From contig WPIO01000030.1 in the NCBI GenBank assembly GCA_009760855.2, positions 3,908,501 through 3,972,500 on the forward strand: a stretch of DNA of 64,000 nt, in the 5' to 3' direction. The translations under genes were made by a program, and so were the position numbers. Below, in pieces: positions 21,598-33,446 of this stretch. The notes under the pieces are model-generated. The model made no database searches. It was not told where the DNA came from and saw only the letters and a program-made list of their open reading frames with translations. Source of the stretch: Cristatella mucedo (Eukaryota > Bryozoa > Phylactolaemata > Cristatellidae). Numbering within the stretch: position 1 is the stretch's first letter; every line of letters starts with the position of its first letter.

Positions 21598-22600
21598 ATA
21601 ATAGTAATAAGTTTGCATAGCGCCCACAGAGAACTTAATCTGTTTCTAGGACCTTTGCATTTGCTAAAATAGGCCTTTTGCGTTTGCCAAAAAGAAAGCA
21701 TGATCAGACGGTCAGTGATAGCATGAACAACTTCAACATGAGTAACATGGTTATTTGGTTGAGAGTGTGACCCTTCATATGAATAGGGTCATGCACATGA
21801 GCTACACGAGAAAATGAGTCAGTCACTGCTCAAAATTCGGTGCTTAAGGCGTCAGATAAGTTATCAAAATGAATAAAAAATCACCCATAATGATTAAAGA
21901 TTGATTTATTGCACAAAAATCGAAATGAGATAAAAAAAATCCGAGATAAAGGAGGACATGGTACCTAGGGGCGATAGACCAATACTATCATTGGCAGCTT
22001 GTCATCGGATGAACTCAAAAAGCAAGAGATTCAAGAGACTGCTTCGAGAAGGTTGAAAACGGTTTTTAAGAAATTGAGGTGGGAACGGGTGACAATGCCG
22101 ACAAAACCACCGCTTTTGATTGATCTAGGGTTATGAAAAAAAGATAACCCCGTTAGTGTTGCGTCGGTTATTTTTTGGCAGTTAGGTAGGTAAGCGATTT
22201 CAGCCAGATCTCAGTCAAGGAGAACGGGCCAAAGTCATTCTCAGTAACTCTGTCTCGTATTATTAGGGGTTTATTGCAGAGTGAGCGAGAATTTCAAAGA
22301 CAACATTTAAAAAAGACTGCATTAAGACAAAGACATTAATAACATTGGCCTCCGGGTTTTTATTATGTTTGATGACTAATAAGTTTGAGCGATTGATTGC
22401 AGTGCTGGGGGAAATCGCACGATGCAGTGCTGGGAAGAGCAAACGTGTAGGGGTTCCGGCAAAGCAGGGTTCGGCCGCAGCGGCGGCTTTGGGTAGGCCG
22501 TCGTTTTTTATGATAAATTCTCGTACCCTAGCAAAAATAGCCGCATCTAAGAATGCACTTGAATGACGACGGTGCAACGATAATAGGCACGCACGATTGT
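21598..22600 (-). mobile_element. LINE-A copy with endonuclease region and 3' end, internally deleted, nested in hAT
   Basis: On the minus strand the region shows an N-terminal stretch (about 22577-22263), then blocks of an AP-type endonuclease: FGPFSLTEIWL (about 22238-22206), FFHNPRSIKSGGFVGIVTR, and a VLVYRP motif. After a frame change come an IIMGDF motif with DNLSDAL and HVHDPIHMKG around 21900-21765. It then jumps to the family 3' terminus at 21605-21660 without any RT domain. The AP endonuclease nicks target DNA to prime reverse transcription (family knowledge). The lost middle and multiple stops make it inactive. Confidence 0.72.
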
Positions 22601-23240
22601 ACGTACTAGGCTGATCATTAACAGTCTGCGAACCTAAAGCCGTGGGCTGCCTGGTGGGGTAGGCCGCGGCACATTGTTAATCAGCAGTAAACATTAATCG
22701 TGTAAATATTTTTGCCTGCGTTTATTCATGCTTTGACTGCTTGGCTGGTGCTTGAGTGTGATCTCGATAAAAGAACACAGCGAAGGGGTTTCAACACTAG
22801 GGTAAGCGAGCCTGAAGAGCATACGGTGCCCTGTGACCTTCTTTTACTGCCCTAATGACTTACCCAGCTGTGCACCGAGTCCACGATCGGCTAGGGCCTA
22901 GATTATGATTAATTTATTGTTATTATATATAATTATTTAATTATTATTATATTTATGATTATTATAATAGGTAATGATTAAGGCAACCGCCTAGCCGCTA
23001 GGTGATTGCCTTAAAGATTTACCTAGCTGTGTGCCATGCTCACAACGGGCAAGGCCTGACAGACAGGCGCTCCAATTTTTGACTTGATTTCTTCGAGCTC
23101 AAAGTACCCTTGTGCCCAGCAACATCTTCCCTAGATGTGACATACAATTTTCTTTTCAAAATTATTAGGCGCCCATTTTGGCACCGTCTGATCCGGCGCC
23201 CGGGGACATATGCCCCCTGCCACCCTTCGGTACGCCACTG
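22601..23240. other. hAT 5' subterminal region with two related segments and AT-rich block
   Basis: Two similar segments (about 22851-22905 and 23007-23060, sharing ACTTACCCAGCTGTG/ATTTACCTAGCTGTG and CGGGCAAGGCCT-like blocks) flank an AT-rich run (22910-22975). They may be part of the nested LINE 5' UTR or a tandem duplication in the transposon. GGGGGCATATGTCCCCGGGC read from 23217 downward is hAT subterminal sequence. Confidence 0.45.
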
Positions 23241-23248
23241 ACTTAGCA

Positions 23249-24351
23249 GGTTCTTCTTGAAAAGAATTCCCCAGGACCAGGACCTAACGCAGCCGCTGCG
23301 AAATCTTCATTACGCAGCTATACGCTTGTAACGAGTCGGACTTATTCACCTGCTGTATCCACTGTAATACATATAAACCAGTAGACTATTGTTTGTTTCT
23401 GAATTAGAAACTATGGGAACCAGATACATTAGTTTGCAATAATAAATCAGTTGTTCCCTATGCTTCGAAATGAGTTTATTCCACTGCTGGCGCTGTATAC
23501 TATCTCCTCTTTGCGCCTATCGAATAGACTGTTCTAAGCCAAGAGAACTGACTTTATATTAACAATGATATTAATATTTACAACAATTGGACTAATATTT
23601 ACAAGTCTTTTGTATAGATCCAATGGAAAATGTTGTCTCTATTCAAAAGCTTAAAGACTTGCTGCAAAAGTAGAAATGCGCAATAGTTAATGAACAGCAA
23701 GAAACCCTGTTTCGGCAAACATGTAAACGCACACTCTTAGCAGGTTAAGACAAGCATACAAAAGCTTATAGAAGATTAGCTGCCGCTGGTTAGTTTATTA
23801 TTAACACTCACTCAATTGTGCAGAAGCAAACAAAGAGCTTTTAAACAAAAAGTACCAGTTGAGTGCAATGCAAACAAATTGACCAAAAAGTATCGGTTAC
23901 CTTGATTGCTGCTGCGTTCTTCTACCGTCGTCCTACCTGCATGTATCGATGCAGCAGCTTTGATTTGTTAGCCGCGCTTCAATTGAGTGAAATGCTGCTG
24001 CAGACACATTTGTGACATTTCCTATAAGTGAGAACTGAAATAATTAATTACCGAGGAGCCTTAGCAGCCGTCTTGTGGTAGTCCCATCGCTTGCTGTTAA
24101 ACAGGTGAGCATTGTGTGCAAGCATGCCTATTAACCTGGTTGGTTAAAAGGTAAGTACCGGTTGAACAATTAAGCTACCACGTAAGTGCTGAAGTTGGCA
24201 ACTTGCTTTGCCAAAATTAGGCATCCTGGAAAATCCCGTGCTTAACTTGGGCGAGGTAAAGAGCGGTGACAATCAAACCGCAGAGCATTGCAGATTGGTG
24301 CTGTGCTGAACTTGAAACTATTGAATAAATTGTTGCTTATCATCAAATTTT
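23249..24351. other. no gene recognised
   Basis: AT-leaning DNA without identifiable exon, transposon end or RNA gene. Confidence 0.45.
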
Positions 24352-24442
24352 CTTTTGCAGCAAATGTAAAGCACCTAGAAAGAGATTGAATGCTTGCAGT
24401 GCGCTTTATCAAATGTATTATGATTATTATTATATTATAATT
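24352..24442 (+). mobile_element. LINE-A 3' terminus
   Basis: GCAGCAAATGTAAAGCACCT and AGAAAGAGATTGAATGCTTG, then an ATT-type tail. The right arm is disturbed (GTGCGC), so the stem is imperfect. It sits just left of repeat copy 2, as the 16.6-kb terminus sits just left of copy 1. Confidence 0.82.
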
Positions 24443-24510
24443 AACTAGCTAAGTTGATAGTATGTACAGCTACTGGGCATATGATTTATATGCGTCGTTC
24501 GCTAATTGAG

Positions 24511-25082
24511 TATCGTTATGAAACGGCAGCGAGGTAAATCGTCTAGTATACCAGTGCTATTCAGCATTCACGGTTCCTGAATTGCAGAAGCTTGTAATTT
24601 ATTGTGCAGTAATCTATGGCCAATCAAATGATATATTAAAGAAAGTAATAAAAGTCAAAGCCATACAATAGGCAATCAGTTGTGTTTCCCTCGTTGGCCT
24701 TGGCATTTGAGTTGATTTGAGCTCTTTCCCATCAAGCGTTTGGTATACTTCACTGGTGTTGAACGCTTGTAATTTTAGATCGCCGTCGAATAGACTCATC
24801 TACGTAATGGATATGAGCTGTCAAATAGACTTATCTACGATTTTGATATGAACTTTCTATTAAGGTGCGCTCAATATTATGGGCACTCTTCGCCGCTGCC
24901 GTGCTCTGCTGCCGTCGGTATGCCTCCGAGCATTCGTGCTCCATCGAAAAGTCGCAAGCCGTAGTAAAAGGTTCAGCCGGTCGCCAGTGTTTGTCAAGCG
25001 TCGGCTGAGACTAGCACCGTTTCGAGCGCCTTTTTTCAACCCAGTTCTGCCTGGACGTCGAAGCCGCACATCGCGTTGGTAA
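24511..25082. repeat. unclassified dispersed repeat, copy 2
   Basis: Diverged homologue of 16659-17300 (see that entry for shared blocks). It lacks the 126-bp tandem duplication, and CAAATAGACTT is near-duplicated locally (GAATAGACTCATCTACG and AAATAGACTTATCTACG at about 24787-24838). The right half is CpG-rich. Both copies lie just outside the hAT element and have the same orientation. Confidence 0.6.
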
Positions 25083-25680
25083 CATTCGATGTCAGAAATT
25101 TTAGATTGCTGGGATAATTGCTGTTGGATAAAAGCGGAACACTAGGCTTGCAACAGTTGCTTTAGGTGCACCTCCATGACATTTCCATCAATGCTATGTG
25201 GAAGAGATATCTTAGCTAAAATCTACAAATGACATACAATTTAGTTCGAGTAATTCTACGTTTGCTAGAACAGGAGCGAACGTGTGCTACCGACGGCAGC
25301 AGGAATGAATCGACTACAGTTAATGCAGTTGCCAACGTCGTTATCTGGAAAAAAATAGCATAGTTGCTGGCCTCTGCTGAGGCGCAATGTAGTGATATCG
25401 GGAGACCGGGCGTGCGGCTTGGGAAGCCAGAGTGTGTGATTTCCAAGGAAAGCTGGAACTGTCTGCTGATCATTTGTATATGTCTGGTCCCTGATTATTG
25501 ACTTAGGATGCGATGAGCGAAGTGATCCTTCTTGCTTGGTTTCACAGCCACGACGGAGCTAGTGGCAGTGTTAAGTTGCTTCGAGATTGGTACTGTCTTC
25601 TGAGGCGATGGACTGCTACTCCCATGTCAGCAAATTAATGTAAAGCGAAATGTAAAGTAATGTAATGTAATGTAAAGTAA
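25083..25680. other. no gene recognised; short TAATG/TAAAG array at the end
   Basis: At 25638-25685 a small array alternates AATGTAAAG and TAATGTAATG units, directly before a LINE-A terminus that itself starts with a similar TTTAAAGCG. The rest shows nothing. Confidence 0.45.
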
Positions 25681-25682
25681 TG

Positions 25683-25773
25683 TAATGCAAAATTTAAAGC
25701 GCCTAGAAAGAGATCGAGTTCTCTGAGGGGGCTTTATCAAGTGCATTATCATTATTATTATCATTATTATTAT
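25683..25773 (+). mobile_element. LINE-A 3' terminus
   Basis: TTTAAAGCGCCTAGAAAGAG, ATCGAGTTCTCTGAG, GGGGCTTTATCAAGTGCATT and an interrupted ATT/ATC tail. It is solo, with no coding part, 110 bp before the next LINE-A copy. Confidence 0.85.
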
Positions 25774-25889
25774 CTGTGACCGGGCTTGAGATTTCGTCTT
25801 CGTGCCAAGTGCACTGTACGTGCGGGCAACTCTCTTACGTGCCCAATGAGGATCTCCGTTTCCGCACTGTGTAAAAGCAGTGCAATTGC

Positions 25890-26362
25890 TTCAAGGCTCT
25901 GTCACTCACTCTTAGGTCACTCCATTTTTTTGCTCCAGCCTACCTAGCAGATCTACTCTCCAACCAGACTAAGCATCGAACCACCCATTTTTCTGAACCG
26001 AATCTTTTACCTACACATCGTACGAACCTCAAAGCCTTTAGCTCATATGCTAGCCAGGCCTGGAGCTCACTTCCGACTAGCGTTACTACATCCCCCGACT
26101 TGACGACATTTAAAGCGATGCAAAAACGCATCCATTTATCGCAGCACTGATTGGGTCCATGAGATTTGTCCTTTGTGTACATGCTGCCACTAACCATATT
26201 TGCATGCTGACCCTATGTACGTCACCTCTAACCATGTTATTCTCGTTGAAATTAAGCATGCAACCAATAACCATTTGATCGCACTTCTTTTGCAGCAAAT
26301 TTAAAGTGTCTAGAAAGGGATTCAGTTGGCGCTATACAAATATATTGTTATTATTATTATTA
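25890..26362 (+). mobile_element. LINE-A copy, 5'-truncated
   Basis: Plus-strand fragments of the C-terminal region (APAYLADLLSNQTKHRTTHF, RTNLKAFSSYASQAW and SSLPTSVTTSPDLTTFK) are followed by a stop, the 3' UTR phrase, and a terminus lacking the inner stem (GTGTCTAGAAAGGGATTC then GGCGCTATACAAATATATTG) with an ATT tail. One deletion removes residues between KAF and SSYA. Confidence 0.82.
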
Positions 26363-26889
26363 TGAAAATGTCACCCCAAGAAATTGAATCATTTTTATGT
26401 GGCAAAGCGGTTAGAGCTTGCAGGCTGTGCTGTACAAACCTGATCGTAGAAGATACACCAAGGCTACCAACCGGAAACAGAGAGCCCAATACTGCTCGCA
26501 CTCGGAAAAGCTGTGCTCTACGGCATACGTATAGATATCGTATGCAGACGCTTTGCGATGACTGATTGCACTTACGAGTTCTATAGTTCGACGATTCCTC
26601 TTCGTATAATCATCGACTTGAGGTACCATTCAGTAATGATGATTGTGGTACTTCACAAATCTTGCTAAGATAAATTATTGATCGCAGAGCTCAAATAGAT
26701 GCTGCCAATGAGCATACACGAACCAAATTTCTGTCCTCTCGTAAGGAGTCATCTTTTAAGCGTGCACTGAAAAGGTTTTAGCACACTGCACATACTAGAG
26801 AAACTTGGGCAATCCCAAAAGATAAGCGATTACCTAATTTTATATAACTTAATGTATCCCAGTTGTAACTCCACAAAGCCACAAAGACT
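26363..26889 (+). other. unidentified, with a coding-looking stretch at 26670-26781
   Basis: A plus frame ending at a stop at about 26781 reads IIDRRAQIDAANEHTRTKFL followed by SSRKESSFKRALKRF. Its charged composition looks protein-like, but I recognise no family and it has no clear start. It may be the end of a degraded ORF or a terminal exon. Confidence 0.3.
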
Positions 26890-27535
26890 ATTTTGGTGTT
26901 ATAAAGGGAGTTTTGTATAGCGCATTTACAGCTTAAGCGGATTTTGGTACGCATTGCGTAGCCAAAAGACTTAATCTCACGCAAAAAAAGAGAAGTGAGA
27001 AGCATAGCTAAGTCGGGTGAGAGGTTGAGGTAGTGAGTATCACGGAAGTACCCTCATAGGACAGCTGGAAATGATATGCAATAGTCGGCAGTAGGAGAGT
27101 AGTTGTTGCCTAAGAATTGTTGAAGTGAGTTTCACAATCTATGACCTGCAGAGCAAAAGCTTCTGTCTCCAACGGTCTTTAAGCGGAGGAATAAAACAGC
27201 TAATGTATTGTCCATTCAAGACATGATGTCCCGACGAGGCTGAAAATGATGCAGCAGTTAAGCTAGGTATGGAGGAGCCAAGCCTGGTGGGTCAGCGTGA
27301 GAACTTTGCTATGTATCCGTTGATCAACTGGCAGCCATCCAAGCTCTTTTAGCTAAGGAGACACATGATTAAACCTCTGTGATTTGTAAACTAGTCGTGC
27401 AGCTATATTTAGTACCAGCTGCAGTGAAACAGGGTATTTTTAGGTATCCCAGCCAAAAGGGAACTAAAATAATCTAACAGTGACAGAACAAAGGAATCCT
27501 GAACACAAAAATCCCCAGCCTAGGATTTCACGCTA
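26890..27535 (-). mobile_element. LINE-B copy, C-terminal region and 3' end
   Basis: On the minus strand, frames shift through LLDYFSSLLAGIPK, LVLNIAARLVYKSQRFNHVS, LKELGWLPVDQRIHSKVL and TLTHQA, the same C-terminal layout as LINE-A but clearly a different family. The 3' end (about 26990-26895) reads AGTCTTTTGGCTACGC, then GCTGTAAATGCGCTATACAA. It matches 54497-54590 and lacks the LINE-A stem-loop. Inactive. Confidence 0.72.
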
Positions 27536-28509
27536 GTAGATTGGTGCCTGCCTGCAATCAACCCCTGTACTAGGCTAGGTTGGTTAGTTAGTTGGTAAGT
27601 CACAGTCACCTACGTCATGTTTACGTAAAGTCCTTTGTGATATATTAATATTGCTACTACGGCGGTACAGCAATGATTGAGTATCATGGCGAAAAGGGGG
27701 ATACCATTTGCTAATTTTTAAACGTAGTGTCGTGGCAAAAAGGGACATAATTCGCTAATCTTTATATGTAGCTACAACATGCAGTCTCATCTTTGAGATT
27801 GAATATGCCTTACTAAACTTGATATTAGTAAACGACGGACACGCATCAACCTGTCCTTGATTCTTTGTGGGGATAAATTTGGAGTTACAATACATTTAAA
27901 GATTGTCAGTATATCTATGCATTCCGTAAATGCAACTCAATGCTGACTCGGTACCTGGGGTGAATAAATAAATTTCAGGAAACTAGATTTATGCTCGATT
28001 TGTAAGAAAACTATTAAATTCAATTTTGAAATATGCTTTCGTTGTTCTTACATACAGACTTTTCTCCTTTAATTAAGAAATCTAAACTTGGCAGTCAGTA
28101 GAGCAGGCTTATCAACAGTCAGAAGACACTCAGACCAGCCTTCCTACGCAACGATGGGGTTTTCCGTGGTTTTTCACCGGTGAAAGCTAGTAGCCCAGAT
28201 CTTCTCGATGCCTACATAACTTAAGAGGGCACCAAAAGGACTCCCAAGAATGCCGTCAGTAGGAGGCAGCTGAGGCCGTGAGCCTTTTGCTGGGTGGGCT
28301 AAGTATTCCTCGTTCGCCGAGACTTTCGCATTTCACTTACGTGGGGCTCAGAAGGTTGGTACGACGTACCGAAAGATGTCACCGCTGACAGCTATCAAAC
28401 CCCATAATTATGAATTCATGCTGAGTAAGTTAATCCGTGCAATAAAGAAAAGTGGAAGCTGATTCACTAGCCGGGGCTGACACATGGGAGAGGATCCAGC
28501 GACAATCGC

Positions 28510-28512
<3 letters not shown>
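27536..28512. other. no gene recognised
   Basis: Contains a sequence with GGTTTTCCGTGGTTTTTCAC (about 28157-28176) that looks retroelement-like, but no protein block supports this. Otherwise nothing recognised. Confidence 0.4.
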
Positions 28513-28592
<80 letters not shown>

Positions 28593-28628
28593 TGTGTGTG
28601 TGTGTCTGTGTGTGTGTGTGTGTGTGTG
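28513..28628. repeat. compound (TA)n(TG)n microsatellite
   Basis: About 38 bases of TA dinucleotides are followed by about 75 bases of TG with two TC interruptions. Open frames through it are artefacts. Confidence 0.95.
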
Positions 28629-28649
28629 CATATATTGTTTATTTAGACA

Positions 28650-28788
28650 TAATATAAATATAATTCATTTGTTTAGCACCCTAAGGGAACTTAATCTCTA
28701 TTCAGGCGCTTCACATATGCCACGGAGCTCGAGCCCGAAACCTCGGTCAAACGTTGGTCGGGGCGAGCACCTTAACCACTGGGTCAGA
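28650..28788 (-). mobile_element. SINE-A copy
   Basis: On the minus strand, box A-like CCAGTGGTTAAGGTGC and box B-like GGGCTCGAGCTCC lie upstream of GAAGCGCCTGAATAGAGATT and GGGTGCTAAACAAATGAATT. The arms AGCGCC/GGTGCT still pair through one G-U wobble. Confidence 0.8.
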
Positions 28789-31379
28789 TGACATTAGATG
28801 CAAATCAGAGGTGCATTGAAAAGCAAGCAACTCGAGGTGTAGAGAAGTAATGCAGGTAAGACGCACACGAATGTAATAACAGCCAAAGTTTCAAGTTTAA
28901 TTAGGTGTGGATTTGACTAGCTTTAGGAGCTCAGCCAAATCTGAGCCCGTTCATCGACGAGATGCCGAGATGCAATCGATGTGGCCTTTCAGCTCTGTAC
29001 GTGTACGGGAGCTGTGTTCGGGAAGCCGCTCGCTGGTAACCACCTCTCATGCTAGTTGCTGTTGCCTTCCTCCCCACCTGCCGCCGGGCCGTCAGTCGGT
29101 CGGTCGGACGGTCGGCAAGCTGCTGCCGGCCCACAGCTCAGGCATGTGCCGTCGCAGCTGTGGAGTCGATCAACGAGCGTGAACTATGCTCGCTCTTCGG
29201 TGCACACGTGTCGGCAAGCTGTGGGCGCCACATGTCCACTACATGGCTGCCCTTGGCTTGCCTGCAGATGCCGCCGTCGCCGGCTGCGGTCTAAGCTGCC
29301 GCTGTCTACTCGTGGTCACTCCTCGAGCCATCGGTTCGTCCCGGGACAAAGAGTTAGCCCGTCCCCTCTGTCCTTTTTGAAGCGTTTTGCATATGTGATT
29401 AGATGCTTTTGTGGCTACCGCTGTATCCTATTGCATGGCCTCCTTGTGTAGTTGCATTGTACCTAGTTACAGCATTATGCTGCTGGTAGTGGATGAAAGT
29501 GCTATACCTATCCGAAAGTGCTGCAGGAGCAGCAGCAGTGGCAGCTAGGCCACATTGGCAGCAGCTGCAGCAGCAAACAATGCAGGTCGCGGCCTTTCTT
29601 GCGACTCTACAGTGGATCTGCATCTCCTATCTACTTAAAAGCAATTAGCCTTCGAACCCTGGACCTTCACGAGGCTGGGCGATACTTGCTACTGACGATA
29701 TCTCTAGAGATAACATTTGCGAACGTCAAGCACAGCAAACGCATGTTTCCACACAGCTAACATTTAGTTCATCGAGATGGTGGTTCACTCTGTCCCACAG
29801 CCAATAGAGGATCGTCTTTGCTGGGGCACCATTAATTTGCTTATAGAATAAGGGCAGGATCACTATGGTTGAACTATTAAAATGTATTCACTCCTAGGGA
29901 GGGGAGTGATTTTTTATTGGCAAATAAAAGCTAGGGTTAGAAAGAAAAAAGAAGAGAAGTTGCAGCAGGCCAATTGGCTAGGACTGCTCACCATTAACAG
30001 TTAGCCTCTCAATGTGTCAGGCCTTATTGGGAAGGCTGGTTGGAGGACTTTCTTTATTCGCTATAATCTTCTTCTAGTTGGAATTAAAAAATGGATGAGT
30101 CGGGCAAGGCCGGAGGCAGGGATAGATCATTTGCTGAGAGCATCTACGACGATCCCGTCACAAATTCTGGAGATGGGAGCAGTGACCGTGGGGATTTCCG
30201 ACCCTTGTTTTCAGTATTCCGTAACCAAAGGCAAAGAGACAGAAGAAATAGCCAATGACCCTTAACCTGATAATTAGAGGGTCTTTAAATATAAAAGCAT
30301 TGCAGCTCAACCTAGCAACACAAGATCGAGAACTATCAGACGCCGGGATGGCAAGGCGATTATGTGACTCCACCTCTAGCTATCCGATAGGAGGTCATGA
30401 CCAGCCTTGCTAGTTCACACGGCCAAGACCTTGGGCTATTACTGCCAGACACCAGTACAGCATGAGCTTGAAAGGTCAATCAATGAACAATATTGGTGGG
30501 CTTAATGATATATCTTCATCTCTGTCCGTCTCTTTTCTCGATCTCCCACTCTCTTTCTCAAATCTGTGGCTCCTTGGCTTATGTGTTTTTTCGGATAATA
30601 CCTCCCAAGACCAGCTGATCATTCAATTCGCAGGAGCCCCGGTCTTGCCCAAAAATCGTCTTCAAGGTGGCCTCTGTCCAGCTGTGAATGTGTCTATTGT
30701 TCATTCCTATCTATGGCCCAGGTGGCAGCAGAGTGCGACGAATTTCCGGCGGCCAGCCAGCACTGGGCTGACCTGGTGCACGGCTGTTTGGCGTTAGCCG
30801 GGCCGTGTCGTTCACATGAACCTCGGCGAATTCTGGAGCAGATTAGCTGAAGGGAACCGGGGCAGGCCCAGTTACTGCCTCGAATCGGCTGGCCTCTCGA
30901 ATCATGGCCAGCCAATAGGATGACTCCTTAACACTGCTGAGCTGTATTTCCGTTCGGCTTAAATTGAGCAGCCGGTTGCAGTAGCCCATCTGACAGGCTC
31001 CTCGACTGCACTGGACGAGGAGCGCCAAAGAAGAGGGCAGCAGCAGCAGCAGCAGCGTGCCAGAGAAACGGAGTTCCGGCTGCATGCAGAGCTTCCGCTG
31101 GCCCAGAGTGCTTGGTCTGCTGTCGGCAAAGGCGAGTGGTAAGTGAATTTAAGCGATCGCGATGGCATGCCGTGCTTGCGGCGTAATGCGTGAAGGCGGC
31201 TCTGCATTTCTTGCACAGTATGACACCTTTGGTTGCCAACGCAAAGCTCGGCTTTCACTACTTCTTCTGTTGATGACAGCTGGTGAGCCAACTGTCCACA
31301 TATCTCTGATTGGCTGACTGTAGTGTAGGTGTGTGCTCCTGTGTGCGTGTGTGTGCGTTCGTGTGTATGCGTTCGTGCG
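28789..31379. other. no gene recognised; patchy GC-rich sequence
   Basis: GC-rich part at 28920-29370 has a GGTCGGTCGGACGGTCGG-like simple run (about 29095-29113). A short CAG run lies at 31040-31060. A GGTTCGAAGG box B-like motif on the minus strand near 29655 hints at a decayed SINE-B. Open frames overlap on all strands and none matches a known family. Confidence 0.4.
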
Positions 31380-31386
31380 TACATAC

Positions 31387-31440
<54 letters not shown>
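31380..31440. repeat. (GT)n microsatellite
   Basis: A pure TG run of about 40 bases is flanked by imperfect GT-rich sequence on both sides (31325-31500). The long histidine/threonine or cysteine/valine frames here are its shadows. Confidence 0.95.
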
Positions 31441-31441
<1 letters not shown>

Positions 31442-31500
31442 TGCATGCTTATGTCTGTGTGTGTGCGTTTGTCTGTCTGGTGCATTTGTGTGTGTGAGGG

Positions 31501-33362
31501 CATGCATGCTGATTTGGGCGTGCACGTGTGCTGTTGAGGGGGACAGTCTTGTTGAAAGCTCGAGAAACTAAGCATCCCTCTCGGGAGCAGCATAGCCTGC
31601 TACAAATTCGCGTAGATGGCTCTCTGCTGGAAGCAGGAAATTGGCCTGCAAAAAATGGAAATGCCTGCAGCTCGGTCGGGTAGCTGGGGAGGTGGAGGAG
31701 GGATCCCATGAGACTGCAGTGGTTCACCAAGTCCTTGCCTCCAGGGCCCCAGACTCGACACTCGATTGGCTAGGTGCTACCACTCCTCTCACTCGCAGAC
31801 GTGCTGCCACTGCTATCCCAGCCAATTACTCAGTCGGCCAGCCGTCGGACTGCACTCTGACCCGTGGAGCCGAAACACAGTTAGTACAATTGCTACTAGA
31901 GCCTGGCAGCTGAGACTAATATACAATTCTTGCTCGTACCGAGTAAGCACTCGCATTCCTCCTGTGTTCTGTAATAGAAACCACTTGAAGGATAGCAAGC
32001 ACTCTGCTGGTGAAGCTGACCTTAGCGGCCCGGAGGAGCTGTCGGTTGCCATTTATTAGCAGCTACCAGCACTGGGATGCCTAACCAGGTGTACAGCAGC
32101 TCGCAGCCTTACACAGCGTCATCTCTGTCTGCCAGACCTGGGCTCTTTCAATACCGGGCATCGCTGCCCTCTCGCGTTTCCTCGGCTTCGTCTATCTGTC
32201 TATCCTGTTTCCCTCTCTTATATCTCTCACCCACATTTCTATCTGACTTTTTTGCTCCTCATCTCGCACGTTTTCTTTAAGAGGCTGGCTGCTTTTTGGC
32301 GACTACTGCATGTGTCTGTAAGTGTGTAGAGGGGTTCGGTTATCTTAGCTAGCAGCCGCACTTGGTACGTTACGTATTGCGTTTCGTACTCTCAATCAAA
32401 ACTGTAGTGGCTTGGCACGTAGCGCTCAGAGTAGAATGGAGCTCGTTTAAGCTACTTTAACTGAAGTATGGATGCAATAACTTACACGTGTCTCTGCGTC
32501 TCTTCGTATCCAGAGATTAATATAGACTGAGTGGTATTCACACGTTTCGCTGTCTTCTCAGGCTGTATCTAAATCCAGACTCCACTCCAGCCCCCCTCCC
32601 ATTCGCTCCTTCTCATTTCACTCTTACAGCCTGACTGTCATAGAAATTAGATTCGTTCACGTCAACATTCTCTCGGCATTTTGAAAGGCGTCAACTCTTT
32701 ATGACTCGATGGACGTTCATTGCAACTTTCTTTGAAGAAAAAGATTAGCCGATTCAAAGGGATCAAGTCAGCTTCAATCTCACAACCACGTCTATCGGTT
32801 TTCCGATTTCTTTTAAGTTTTATCGTTTCTCTCTTGATGCTTTCTTTAGGCTATATCCGTGCAGTTAAGAATCTGGCATAAGCTTTTTATCACTGTGCAG
32901 CATCACCAGTGCACGAAAATCGAATCGAATCGTATATGTCTCTTATGCATTATCTGCCCGCATGCACCAGTAAGTGGATCTATTCACATTACAATAATAA
33001 CCGATTGATACTCATAACTTTTTTGGCAAGATTGTGTGCACACACCTCATAGTATTGTCAGCTGGGCTCGCAAGTAGTTCAGAAAGGCTCTTCATCGTCT
33101 GCTTTTTATGTGGAATATTTTTGGAATACACGGAATATTTCTTGTAGCATGGGCATATTGCACACTACGTTTGGCACGGCGAAGTACACTTCAGCACCTC
33201 GTCAGCGGCTCTCTGCTGGTAGTATGCAGTACATATCAGCAGTTGTACCACTGATGCTCTGCTGAAGTTCTATTCGACTTTAAGCTTTGCAGTAGATGAT
33301 TCAGGCAGGCAGCTCCAAACTGCATAAGTAGTTCAGGATATTCCTAGGATGAGCTCTCCCCC
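31501..33362. other. no gene recognised
   Basis: Mixed sequence, including a pyrimidine-rich stretch at 32160-32280. No exon, transposon end or RNA gene recognised. Confidence 0.45.
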
Positions 33363-33446
33363 CAATGCAGCAAATGTGAAGCGCCTAGAAAGAGATTGAG
33401 TTCTCGGAGGGGGTTTTATCAAGTGTACTATTATTATTATTATTAA
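33363..33446 (+). mobile_element. LINE-A 3' terminus
   Basis: GCAGCAAATGTGAAGCGCCT, AGAAAGAGATTGAGTTCTCG and a TTATTATTATT tail. The right arm has changed to GGGGGTTTT, so the stem is weakened. Confidence 0.85.

Larger units (their letters stand above)
18450..23240 (-). mobile_element. decayed hAT DNA transposon with nested LINEs
   Basis: The terminal repeats are TAGTGGCGTTCC at the left (18450) and, read inward on the minus strand, CAGTGGCGTACC at the right (23240). They agree at 10 of 12 positions and match hAT-type ends. Flanking octamers ACTAAGAA (18442-18449) and ACTTAGCA (23241-23248) agree at 6 of 8, as expected of an old 8-bp target duplication. Subterminal GGGGGC and GGGCGCC motifs occur at both ends. 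Inside is a minus-strand transposase pseudogene. Later insertions are a LINE-A terminus (20038-20123) and a LINE-A 5' fragment with terminus (21598-22600). Confidence 0.75.

Noticed and set aside
28452-28791. Open frames of Cys-Val and Tyr-Ile repeats
   Set aside because: They are translations of the TA/TG microsatellite, not genes.
30959-31593. 188- and 111-codon His-Thr-rich minus frames
   Set aside because: They run through the GT microsatellite and its GT-rich flanks. The remaining parts have no domain.
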